A stretch of DNA of 64,000 nt from DAHUXN01 sp963729815 (lineage in GTDB: Bacteria > Acidobacteriota > Terriglobia > Acidiferrales > UBA7541). Below the pieces are notes generated by a model. It was given only the letters and a program-made list of their open reading frames with translations, had not been told where the DNA came from and searched no databases. Every line of letters starts with the position of its first letter. Position 1 is the first letter of the stretch. This document shows positions 1-7,523 of this stretch, piece after piece. The DNA lies in NCBI GenBank assembly GCA_963729815.1, contig CAVSPU010000004.1, positions 1,054,001-1,118,000 of the forward strand, in the 5' to 3' direction. The translations under genes and the position numbers were made by a program.

Positions 1-14
1 TTGACGCAGGGAGG

Positions 15-707
15 TCACGAAGCCTTTTGCAAACCTTCGACAAAGTTCAACTTCATTGCCTCTGGTAGCAGTTGAAACATTCGATTTATCGATAGTAGCA
101 GAGCTTCGCGGTTGTCCTCCTGGCTCGCTCCCGCCAGAAAATCGGCACAAATCATCTCCAAGCAATATCCTCGCGATTTGTTTGTTCCGAGCATCAGGCC
201 TGCAATCTCCAAAGCTTGTTCGATCACCGGTAGCTGGCTCTTGTACACTTTGAAATAGAGCAGTTCCCAGGGCTCAGTGTCTCTGCCGGTCAGGTGCTTT
301 TCGACTTCGCGCTTGAACTCTTCCTTCGATAGCACCTGGGCTTTGTGCACCCAGGTTGCACTTTCGAACCGCTGTCCCTCCCGCCGCGCCACCTTTGCTA
401 ACTCGGTCGCTTTCGTCCAACCCACTTCCTTGAGCTGATGCTTCGGCACTCGCGTCAAATGCTCGTGAATGGCCATCAGGTAGTAGGCCTTGCGACGGGA
501 GTCGGGGAACCTCTTCGTCAGGAATTCATCGAACGATCCGAATCGGTCAAGCCGCCAGTACTGTCCTGACCGGACTTCGCAGAGGTAACGTCCCAATTCC
601 ACGAATTTCGTATCTCGCTCGCGCTCGATGCGTGTCTCCCAAGCCAAGATCTCATCAATCCTGGTGAGCACAAACAGGGCTCTCTTGCGATTGAGCTTCG
701 GAGACAT
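15..707 (-). CDS. Hypothetical helical protein, last gene of the recombination-like operon
   Basis: I do not recognise a named family. The start is placed at the internal ATG at 707, which reads MSPKLNRKRA and lies 13 bases after the stop of the upstream nuclease gene; the frame is open up to 755. The 230-residue product is charged and probably mostly helical. A segment around residues 45-105, including SFDEFLTKRFPDSRRKAYYL and VGWTKATELAKVAR, has the look of a small helical DNA-binding or scaffold domain. No signal peptide or membrane segment is visible. Its job is inferred only from being last in a tightly packed operon with a nuclease and an annealase-like protein. The real function is unknown; that the gene is real is fairly certain from the packing. 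Confidence 0.7.
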   Translation of the reverse strand: MSPKLNRKRALFVLTRIDEILAWETRIERERDTKFVELGRYLCEVRSGQYWRLDRFGSFDEFLTKRFPDSRRKAYYLMAIHEHLTRVPKHQLKEVGWTKATELAKVARREGQRFESATWVHKAQVLSKEEFKREVEKHLTGRDTEPWELLYFKVYKSQLPVIEQALEIAGLMLGTNKSRGYCLEMICADFLAGASQEDNREALLLSINRMFQLLPEAMKLNFVEGLQKAS

Positions 708-720
708 CAGCTGCTGTCCG

Positions 721-1524
721 TCAATCCTCAAGCTGGTCAAGCCAATCAAGGTCACTCGCTCCAGGTCGACGAACGAGCTTGGATTCGATCATCGTCTGAT
801 TTTCAAGGCAGAGCCCCAGGTGGGCGCAACTGAGGCAGCCGTTCTGCGGAAACCGAATGCCGCTGTGCGGCAGAAACTGACCCGCTTCGATCTGAGAAGC
901 AGTCGACTCGATCAGCCGGCCAAACTCCTGCCGCTGTTCCTGAGTGATCGAGGTCTTTAGATATTGAATCTCGGGCGTCTGCTTGCGGACGAAGACCACG
1001 AGCGCGACATCGGAGATGCCGGTAGCCCACGAATAGCAGATCAGCTGCGGGTCGAGCGCCAATAGTCCGGTAGATTCATCTGGGTAGCGGCTGGTCGTGG
1101 TCTTCCAATCGATAATCGAGCGCGTGCCATCGAGATCTCCCAGAGCATCGATATAGGAAACGAAGTCATTGCCATCCGGCAGCGAGCGGTTGATTTTGAC
1201 CTGGAGATCCTTGCGGGGATCATGGATTCGGACTCGATTGTCCCGTGCGAACAACTCCAACAAGTGAACGCCCTGATGGGCCATCCGGTCCCAGGAGTCG
1301 TTCTTCGAGTATTCAAGTGTTGCTTCTCGCCAGATACCCCACTCCTTGAACAAAGTAGCGGTGCTGTCTTCGCGAGAGAAATAAGCTGCCAGCGCCTTCT
1401 CGAAACACCGGCCGAAGAGCAGGGAAGCCTTGGTTTCCTTTTCCTGCCAGCCATCGAGATATCGATAGCGGTAACTGCGCGGACAGCGCAGGTACTGGCT
1501 GATCTGCGTGTAGCTATAAGTCAT
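721..1524 (-). CDS. PD-(D/E)XK nuclease with probable Fe-S cluster (RecB/Cas4-like)
   Basis: Predicted DNA exonuclease. With the start at ATG 1524 (MTYSYTQISQYLRCPRSY) the protein has 267 residues; the frame is open further upstream to 1638, but that part overlaps the preceding gene. Motifs of the PDDEXK_1 superfamily are visible: D126 followed by D139-W-K141 (the D...DxK catalytic core). C14 together with C230-x2-C233-x5-C239 forms the four-cysteine arrangement that holds a 4Fe-4S cluster in AddB/Cas4-type nucleases. It overlaps the upstream 147-aa gene by 11 bases, so the two are probably translationally coupled. No cas genes or repeats are nearby, so a CRISPR role is unlikely; partnership with the annealase-like protein of the same operon is the better inference. 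Confidence 0.85.
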   Translation of the reverse strand: MTYSYTQISQYLRCPRSYRYRYLDGWQEKETKASLLFGRCFEKALAAYFSREDSTATLFKEWGIWREATLEYSKNDSWDRMAHQGVHLLELFARDNRVRIHDPRKDLQVKINRSLPDGNDFVSYIDALGDLDGTRSIIDWKTTTSRYPDESTGLLALDPQLICYSWATGISDVALVVFVRKQTPEIQYLKTSITQEQRQEFGRLIESTASQIEAGQFLPHSGIRFPQNGCLSCAHLGLCLENQTMIESKLVRRPGASDLDWLDQLED

Positions 1525-1957
1525 TGCCCGCCTCCGCTGTCTCCCCGCCCGGGCTAGATCTAACCGCAAACTCTTCCCAATCTGCTTCCGGAGCAAAGCC
1601 TTCGAGGTTCGGATAGGTGTTTCCGCGGAGCGTGACATGCGAGATTCGAACGATGCCGCGGAGGTTCTTCAATGCCTTTTCATCAACCTCGTCCCGACCG
1701 AGCAAGTCGGCGTCGTAACCGAAATCGCGCAGGAACCAGTGCAATTTCCAAAGGGCTCTAGCGCTGGAGTACAGGCGGCCGCTGAGGACGTGTCCGGCGT
1801 ATTTGTTTGGCTGAAGAACCGAAAATCGCAGGATGAAGAAGGGCTTGTGAGGATGCCAGCGATAGAAGGCCTGCTCGACGCGAACGAGGAAGACACCCTC
1901 AAGCTGGTCATTGCGAGATTGCGAAATTTGATGAAGCCCGGGGATGTGGCGCTTCAT
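1514..1957 (-). CDS. Small unknown protein, third partner of the recombination-like operon
   Basis: This 147-residue protein has no family I can name with confidence. It begins MKRHIPGLHQISQSRNDQLE and contains an aromatic-rich, strand-like segment (FYRWHPHKPFFILRFSVLQP) followed by an acidic C-terminal half. Phage recombination operons often carry a small single-strand-binding or DUF669-type protein in this position; that is an analogy from context and size, not a sequence match. The start overlaps the stop of the annealase-like gene by four bases (ATGA type) and its 3' end overlaps the nuclease start by 11 bases. Both junctions indicate one transcript. Confidence 0.65.
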   Translation of the reverse strand: MKRHIPGLHQISQSRNDQLEGVFLVRVEQAFYRWHPHKPFFILRFSVLQPNKYAGHVLSGRLYSSARALWKLHWFLRDFGYDADLLGRDEVDEKALKNLRGIVRISHVTLRGNTYPNLEGFAPEADWEEFAVRSSPGGETAEAGNDL

Positions 1958-2715
1958 GGATGCACCGCCTGCACTTGGGAATAGCTAGTGAGTTTCGAAA
2001 GAAGGCCGGCATGGTCTTCGATCGCCCATTTGCCTAGGTGATCGATGAAGGCTTCGACCATATCGCGGCTGGCTTCTCGCAGTTCTTCCGTTCCACAAAA
2101 CTCGGCCGCGTAGCGCTTCACCAAATTAGAGTCGAGTTGATGCTGGCGGATCAGCAGGCAGAGGCGATCGCGAAGCCGTGGCTGACCGTTGCTCGAGCCG
2201 TTGCCGGCCGATGAATGAAAGCCATTCTGTTTGGCTCGAATCGGCTCGACTGGGGAAGAGAAGGATCCGAGCTCTTCGACCGAGCAGAGACCTATACCGT
2301 AAGCTTTGCGAAGGGCGCGGTTGACTGCTCGCGTTTCGGCTACGCGCATCTCGGCACCATGGACCAACGAGGAGACGTTCGAAGGATCCGCGTCCCCGTA
2401 GCCAACGAAGCCTTTCGATTCGGGGCTCTTAAAGACGGTGGCCTTGAAAACCCAACGGCTACATGCTGGATCTGACAGTCCCATCTTCACCAGTGTCGTG
2501 ATCCCGAGGCACCGCCGCCGTTGAGCGACGCGGAGCAAGCCAGCGTGTGTTACGTACCAGTACCCACCAAGGAGTTGGAGGTCTCCGGCGGCCACTGATA
2601 ACGCGTATTTATTTGTCAGGTGCTTCAAATCTTGTGCAGTCATCTTGGGGATGTCGCCAAATAGAACCTTGGCGTTTCTCAAGTTAGTTCTAACTGAGGT
2701 ATTTCGTTTTCTCAT
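1954..2715 (-). CDS. Rad52/Erf-like single-strand annealing protein (tentative)
   Basis: This 253-residue protein is first in a four-gene minus-strand operon. Residues 51-150 hold the most conserved-looking core: GGYWYVTHAGLLRVAQ, then KGFVGYGDADPSNVSSL, then AETRAVNRALRKAYGIG (126-142). The last stretch resembles the helix in Rad52/Erf/Sak-type annealases in which a run of T/D/R residues precedes alternating ALR motifs. The C-terminal 100 residues are a low-complexity linker and a helical tail. The start at 2715 is preceded by an AAAGGA ribosome site. The annealase call is inference from the motif plus the nuclease neighbour; another nucleic-acid-binding role is possible. Confidence 0.5.
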   Translation of the reverse strand: MRKRNTSVRTNLRNAKVLFGDIPKMTAQDLKHLTNKYALSVAAGDLQLLGGYWYVTHAGLLRVAQRRRCLGITTLVKMGLSDPACSRWVFKATVFKSPESKGFVGYGDADPSNVSSLVHGAEMRVAETRAVNRALRKAYGIGLCSVEELGSFSSPVEPIRAKQNGFHSSAGNGSSNGQPRLRDRLCLLIRQHQLDSNLVKRYAAEFCGTEELREASRDMVEAFIDHLGKWAIEDHAGLLSKLTSYSQVQAVHP

Positions 2716-2739
2716 GTGGCATCCTTTGTCACTCTATGG

Positions 2740-2756
2740 ATGTCATAGGATGACAT
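2740..2756. promoter_or_regulatory. Perfect dyad ATGTCAT-AGG-ATGACAT, candidate RHH operator
   Basis: Seven-base arms separated by three bases form an exact inverted repeat in the 111-base space between the divergent recombination-like operon (start 2715) and the ribbon-helix-helix gene (start 2827). Position and symmetry suit an operator for a dimeric ribbon-helix-helix repressor controlling both directions. I could not place convincing -35/-10 boxes for either transcript. Confidence 0.55.
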
Positions 2757-2826
2757 ACATATCAACAGTAAGTCAAGCGCCTGAGGTCGGAATTACAGTC
2801 AAGAAGAATGGTAGAATCTTGCTGCC

Positions 2827-3027
2827 ATGAAGAAAGATACGAGACTAACCTTCCGAGTCCCTTCAGACCTCAAAAACAGTATGGAGACAATCGCTACTCA
2901 CGAGAGTCGGAGCGTGGCACAAATTTGCGAGGCATTCCTTCGTGCGGGTTCAGAGAGTTACAGGAAGGAAGGCCCGAAGTTTCTTCAGCGCTTCCTGACG
3001 CACCGAAAACAAAAACAACCCTCGTAG
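2827..3027 (+). CDS. Ribbon-helix-helix (Arc/CopG-type) DNA-binding protein
   Basis: This 66-residue protein opens KKDTRLTFRVPSDLKNSMET, the pattern of an RHH fold: a short basic strand (RLTFRV) and two helices (SDLKNSMETIATHES, SVAQICEAFLRAG). It has a basic tail and no toxin gene follows, so an antitoxin role is less likely than an autorepressor of the divergent operon. The perfect ATGTCAT dyad at 2740-2756 sits just upstream and is the obvious binding-site candidate. The ATG at 2827 is the only sensible start; its ribosome site is weak. Confidence 0.75.
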   Translation: MKKDTRLTFRVPSDLKNSMETIATHESRSVAQICEAFLRAGSESYRKEGPKFLQRFLTHRKQKQPS

Positions 3028-3093
3028 ATTCACGTCAATAAGGACTGAAAATTCAGCTTTGCATTACCAATTTTATGGCTTAGTGTTATTATA

Positions 3094-4011
3094 GTGAAGA
3101 AAAAGCGAACGCTGCGGGTAGCGGAAACGGCCAACGACCAAATGGAATCGGCGAGCATTGAGAGAACTGCAATGGGACCACGAACGCCTCAAGGGAAGGA
3201 ACGGAGCAAGCATAACGCTACCAAGCATGGGATCTTTTCGAAGGTTGCGTTGTTGAAGAACGAGTCGAAAGCAGAATTTGATTCTTTGCTGGACGGACTG
3301 CGAGAAGACTATGAGCCGGAAGGAACTCTCGAGGATGTTCTCGTCGAGAAACTCGCGACACTCTTTTGGCGGTATCGTCGCCTGATTGTCGCGGAGGGCG
3401 CAGAGGTTCAAAGCAAAGTAGAATTTCTTCAATGGGACCAGCAGAATCCACAATTCGACCAGCCGGAGCAAATCAAAAGTTTGGACCCATTTGCGCCTAC
3501 TCCGGGCCTGATTTGGAAAATTGAAAATCCACATGTATTCGCACAGTGCCTGACGTTGCTTTTGGCATTGCGCTCACTTATCGCAAAAGGCGGTTTCGAC
3601 GAAGAAAGGGACAGGAGCGTCTTGCGAGAAATCTATGGCTCGTCAAGAATCAGCATTTGTGTTGACTATTCTGCATTTCTCGGTATGGCGCAAGCATCTC
3701 AGGAGGAACGCAAAAGCAAGGGATTCTCCACGCCGGAAGAGTATCAGCAGGGTTTCGTCGGCGAGATCGATGCTGAGATTAGACGGCTCAAACTCTACCA
3801 GAAGCAGCGCACCGCCTTTGAAGCTTCACGAGCGAAGCTTGAAGCACTCCGTCAGAATGTCCCGGATTCTGCGGGGCTAGACCGACTGCTCAGATACGAA
3901 GCAGGCCTCGAGCGTTCTTTCGATCGCACGCTCAAGCAACTCGAAAGGCTCCAGAGGATGAGGCTCGGTCTCGCAGTTCCTCCGTCCGTCGACGTCAATA
4001 TCTCATCCTAG
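3094..4011 (+). CDS. Conserved protein with GPRTPxGKxRSxxNAxKHG motif, function unknown
   Basis: This 305-residue protein has a GTG start at 3094; ATGs at 3142 and 3172 are alternatives because the distinctive motif GPRTPQGKERSKHNATKHGI begins right after the 3172 codon. Similar basic motifs recur in many uncharacterised proteins of Acidobacteria and Planctomycetes (from memory). The middle is helical, with FWRYRRLIVAEG, and the C-terminus carries a long coiled coil ending in RYEAGLERSFDRTLKQLERL. No catalytic motif, signal peptide or membrane span is visible. It stands alone between the accessory block and the sugar locus. I cannot assign a function. Confidence 0.65.
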   Translation: MKKKRTLRVAETANDQMESASIERTAMGPRTPQGKERSKHNATKHGIFSKVALLKNESKAEFDSLLDGLREDYEPEGTLEDVLVEKLATLFWRYRRLIVAEGAEVQSKVEFLQWDQQNPQFDQPEQIKSLDPFAPTPGLIWKIENPHVFAQCLTLLLALRSLIAKGGFDEERDRSVLREIYGSSRISICVDYSAFLGMAQASQEERKSKGFSTPEEYQQGFVGEIDAEIRRLKLYQKQRTAFEASRAKLEALRQNVPDSAGLDRLLRYEAGLERSFDRTLKQLERLQRMRLGLAVPPSVDVNISS

Positions 4012-4034
4012 TTGGAACTGGCAAAGCGAGGAAT

Positions 4035-4048
4035 ATGTCACATGACAT
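4035..4048. promoter_or_regulatory. Second ATGTCA/TGACAT dyad
   Basis: ATGTCA-CA-TGACAT lies in the 239-base gap between the unknown 305-aa gene and the first glycosyltransferase gene. It has the same ATGTCA half-site as the dyad at 2740-2756 but a two-base instead of a five-base spacing between half-sites. It may be a second site for the same regulator or chance. Nothing else was recognised in this gap. Confidence 0.35.
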
Positions 4049-4250
4049 AGGGATCGTCTTCACGGTAATACGCTCAATTTTGCAAAACGAACTCGGCTAA
4101 GCATCAAGGATTCAAGAGTTTGTGAATTTCGAAACTACGCTTCTTGGCCCGTGTACGAATCCACACGAAATCAGACTCACCAGTTGTAATATTGCAGAAT
4201 TCCCTGCAGTAAGCCGCGCAGAACTGCCTAGCCTGCTAGGGGAAACGACA

Positions 4251-5453
4251 ATGCGCATTCTGAAAATCGTACAGGCCTATTATCCATTTCAGGAAAAAGG
4301 CGGGCCGGTCGTCAAAGTGCGCGCGATCGCGCTTGGGTTGGCGCGCCGCGGCCACGCGGTGACAGTGTTAACGGCCGATCTCGGCTTCGCGCCTTCCGCC
4401 GCGCCATCCATGAAAGCGGAAAAATCCGCCTGGGGATGGCGCGCCGAGGAGGAAGGCGTTGATGCGATATTCCTGCGCAGTTACGGCCACTATCGCGCTG
4501 TCACATTCAATCCCGGCGTGTGGAGTTTCTGCCGCCGATCGCTCGGCGACTATGACATCGTGCACATCTATGGGCTATACGACTTGCTCGGCCCGGCTGT
4601 GGCCTCCGCAGCGCGCCGGAAAAATATTCCTTATGTCATCGAACCGATGGGGATGTTCCTTCCGATTGTGCGCAGCTTTCGATTGAAGGAGCTTTATCAC
4701 ACGCTCTTCGGCAAGAAAATGCTCAGAGGCGCGAATCGCCTGATTGCGACATCGGAACAGGAACGGGAGGAACTTGTCGCCGGCGGCATCGCGCCGTCGC
4801 GTATCGTTGTCCGCCGCAACGGCATCCTAATACCATCCTCTTTGCCTTGTCGCGGAGGGTTTCGTGAAAGATGGAATATCCCTGCGGGGGCAAAGGTGGT
4901 CCTTTATCTCGGGCGCATCGAACCGAAGAAGAGCCCCGATTTGTTGCTTGAAGCCTTTGCGCTGTTGCGCGAAAACACCGCGAACGCAACGCGCTCCGCT
5001 CTTGTAATCGCGGGCCCTGAACAAGAGAGTAGCTATTCGGCGCATTTGAGGTCTCTCGCTGCGTCGTCGGGAATCGGCAATCGCGTGATTTTCACCGGGC
5101 CTCTTTATGATGATGCGAAATGGGCTGCTTACCGCGATGCGGACGTCTTCGTGCTGCCTTCGCAGAATGAGAACTTCGGTAATTCGGCGGCCGAAGCGAT
5201 GGTCTGCGGGACGCCTGTAATTGTCACGGATCGGTGCGGCATCGCGCCCATGATTGGCGGCAAAGCAGGACTCGTCGTTCCACACGATGTAGACGCATTG
5301 GCCGGCGCCCTGAAAACTTTGCTTGGAAATTCGGATCTCGCCGCGCAATTTCGCGATGGATGCCGGGAAGTAGTGCGCGGCCTCTCATGGGACGGCCCAC
5401 TGTCGCAAATGGAGCAACTCTATCGCGAAGCCGCGGCGACGGCTGGCGTATGA
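4251..5453 (+). CDS. GT4 family glycosyltransferase
   Basis: Retaining GT-B glycosyltransferase of about 400 residues, probably transferring a sugar onto a growing lipid-linked glycan at the inner face of the membrane. The start is placed at ATG 4251 (MRILKIVQAYYPF), preceded by AGGGG at 4238-4242; the frame is open back to 4122 but that part is unlike the family. The N-terminal domain shows the glycine-rich KGGPVVKVRAIALGLARRGH entry. The C-terminal nucleotide-sugar domain shows YLGRIEPKKSPDLLLEAF and the EX7E signature in NENFGNSAAEAMVCG. It opens a run of co-directional sugar genes; the next gene starts 44 bases downstream. Donor and acceptor cannot be told from sequence. Confidence 0.9.
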   Translation: MRILKIVQAYYPFQEKGGPVVKVRAIALGLARRGHAVTVLTADLGFAPSAAPSMKAEKSAWGWRAEEEGVDAIFLRSYGHYRAVTFNPGVWSFCRRSLGDYDIVHIYGLYDLLGPAVASAARRKNIPYVIEPMGMFLPIVRSFRLKELYHTLFGKKMLRGANRLIATSEQEREELVAGGIAPSRIVVRRNGILIPSSLPCRGGFRERWNIPAGAKVVLYLGRIEPKKSPDLLLEAFALLRENTANATRSALVIAGPEQESSYSAHLRSLAASSGIGNRVIFTGPLYDDAKWAAYRDADVFVLPSQNENFGNSAAEAMVCGTPVIVTDRCGIAPMIGGKAGLVVPHDVDALAGALKTLLGNSDLAAQFRDGCREVVRGLSWDGPLSQMEQLYREAAATAGV

Positions 5454-5497
5454 CGAACAGATTTGAGCGTTCCTAAGTAAGGCGAGCTGAACCATCC

Positions 5498-7483
5498 ATG
5501 TGCGGAATCTGCGGAATCGTCGGCCTGGACAACACGGAAGAGGCCTCTTCGCGCCTTGAACGCATGATGCATGCGATGACGCATCGTGGGCCGGACGGCG
5601 ATGGACTGTTCGTTGCTCCGCGCGCGAGCATCGGCATGCGCCGCCTCAGCATCATCGATCTTCTTGGCGGCAATCAGCCCATCTGGAACGAGGCAGGCAC
5701 ACTCGCTGTCGTGTTCAACGGTGAGATTTACAATTATCGCGAGCTTCGCGGATCGCTCGAATCCAAGGGGCATGTTTTCCGCACGCAGTCGGATACCGAA
5801 GTGATTGTCCACGCCTATGAGACATGGGGCGAGGACTGCGTGCGCGAGCTGCGCGGGATGTTCGCGTTCGCGATTCTCGAAATGCCGCAGGGCAAAACGA
5901 GCCGACCGCAGCGCATTTTCCTCGCTCGCGATCGCCTGGGCATCAAGCCGCTCTACTATGCGCACGCCGGCGGCAATTTCTTCTTCGCTTCCGAAGTTCG
6001 GGCATTGCTGGCCAGCGATTGCATCCCTCGCCGTTTGTCGTCCCCGGCACTTTCGGCCTATCTGCTCTTCGGCTCCGTCTGCGAGCCAATGACAATGGTT
6101 GAAGGAGTCCAATCTCTGCCGCCCGGTCACCGCGGATATGTCCCTTGCAACTCGCCCGCGGATTCGTTTCGGCCGGAGTGCTATTGGAACCTGTCAGGCA
6201 TCCTGCGCGCGCAAACGAATGAATCGCAAGCGAATGTTTCGCAGGGCGAATCGCCGGCCGCACGCGTAAGGGCGTGTTTCGAGGACGCTGTGCGCTGCCA
6301 TTTAATCGCCGATGTCCCCGTGGGCGTTTTTCTGAGCAGCGGCATGGATTCGACCGCCGTCGCCGCAGTCGCCAGCCGCCAGCATCCGGGTATCAAGACG
6401 TTCACCGTGGTCTTCCCGGACCAGGAATTCAGCGAAGCGCAACTCGCACGGCGCACGGCCGAACAACTGGGGACGGAACATTCGGAACTAGTCTTGACCG
6501 GTGACGAAATGAAGTCGCGGCTCGACGAGGCGGTAGCTGCATTCGATCAGCCCAGCGCTGACGGCGTGAATACGTTTTTTGTCTCCTGGGCGGCTCGGCA
6601 GGCGGGTTTGAAAGTCGCGCTCTCCGGGCTTGGCAGCGACGAAATCTTTGGCGGCTATTCAACTTTCCGCGCTACGCCGCAAATCGCGCGGCTGATTGCA
6701 TATTCACAATGGATTCCATCACGATTGAGGCTCGCGGGAATTGCTCCGCTGAGTGCGTGGGCCCGTTACAGCAGCCGGCCGGACGCGATCCGCAAGATGG
6801 CGGCAGCATTTGTTCAACCCGCTGATTTGCCGCATGCCTATTTTTTCACTCGAACTCTTTTTCCGCCCGGCGCTGTCTCCGAGCTTCTGCCGGGCGCTGA
6901 TCCCGGCGCAAATATACCGCCATGGGAAGACTGGCTAGCGAACGCAACGCGCGAAGCTGGAGATCTGGACGCTTTTGGCGCCGTTTCCTGGTTGGAAACT
7001 CGCTCTTATCTTGTGAACATGCTCCTGCGCGATACGGATACCATGAGCATGCGCCATTCGCTCGAAGTGCGCGTGCCGTTCCTGGACTCGCGGCTCGTGG
7101 AGCTTGCACTGGGACTCCCGGCCGCAGCGAAAGAAAAGAATGGAATTCGAAAGGCTCTGCTCGCGGAAGCGCTGGCCCATGTGCTTCCTCAAGAAATCGT
7201 GGCGCAGACGAAAAGAACGTTCACTTTGCCGTGGGACCGCTGGCTTCGCGGTCCATTGAGAGAACGCGTCGGATCGGGACTCTCTAATTGTGACCCAGCG
7301 CTCGCTTCCAGCATCGATGCCCTGGCAGTGAGAAATGTGTGGCGCGAGTTTCTGGCCGGCCGCACAAGCTGGTCCCGGCCCTGGAGCTTGTTTGTTCTGA
7401 ACGAGTGGGTGCGCACGAATCTAGGTACAGGCGCCGTGGGGACCGCGGCGCAGGAAGTGAAATCAGCTAGCGCGGTATTCTAG
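5498..7483 (+). CDS. asnB: Glutamine-hydrolysing asparagine synthase
   Basis: This 661-residue protein has the N-terminal nucleophile glutaminase domain (MCGICGIVG, so Cys2 is the catalytic thiol; RGPDGDG follows) over residues 1 to about 220. A C-terminal ATP-dependent synthetase domain carries the pyrophosphate loop variant SSGMDSTA and LSGLGSDEIFGGY. Family members amidate aspartate, or, in surface-polysaccharide clusters, sugar acids and other carboxylates. Being embedded between a GT4 enzyme and a carbamoyltransferase makes amidation of a glycan component a reasonable alternative to housekeeping asparagine synthesis. This is inferred from context only. Confidence 0.93.
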   Translation: MCGICGIVGLDNTEEASSRLERMMHAMTHRGPDGDGLFVAPRASIGMRRLSIIDLLGGNQPIWNEAGTLAVVFNGEIYNYRELRGSLESKGHVFRTQSDTEVIVHAYETWGEDCVRELRGMFAFAILEMPQGKTSRPQRIFLARDRLGIKPLYYAHAGGNFFFASEVRALLASDCIPRRLSSPALSAYLLFGSVCEPMTMVEGVQSLPPGHRGYVPCNSPADSFRPECYWNLSGILRAQTNESQANVSQGESPAARVRACFEDAVRCHLIADVPVGVFLSSGMDSTAVAAVASRQHPGIKTFTVVFPDQEFSEAQLARRTAEQLGTEHSELVLTGDEMKSRLDEAVAAFDQPSADGVNTFFVSWAARQAGLKVALSGLGSDEIFGGYSTFRATPQIARLIAYSQWIPSRLRLAGIAPLSAWARYSSRPDAIRKMAAAFVQPADLPHAYFFTRTLFPPGAVSELLPGADPGANIPPWEDWLANATREAGDLDAFGAVSWLETRSYLVNMLLRDTDTMSMRHSLEVRVPFLDSRLVELALGLPAAAKEKNGIRKALLAEALAHVLPQEIVAQTKRTFTLPWDRWLRGPLRERVGSGLSNCDPALASSIDALAVRNVWREFLAGRTSWSRPWSLFVLNEWVRTNLGTGAVGTAAQEVKSASAVF

Positions 7484-7523
7484 GCACAAATGTAGTTCAA
7501 AAAAAGAGGATGCCGGTAAGCGG

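Noticed and set aside
721..1524. Cas4-type nuclease as sign of a CRISPR locus
   Set aside because: No repeat-spacer array and no other cas gene occurs in the window; RecB-like nucleases with the same Fe-S cysteines are common in phage and repair operons.
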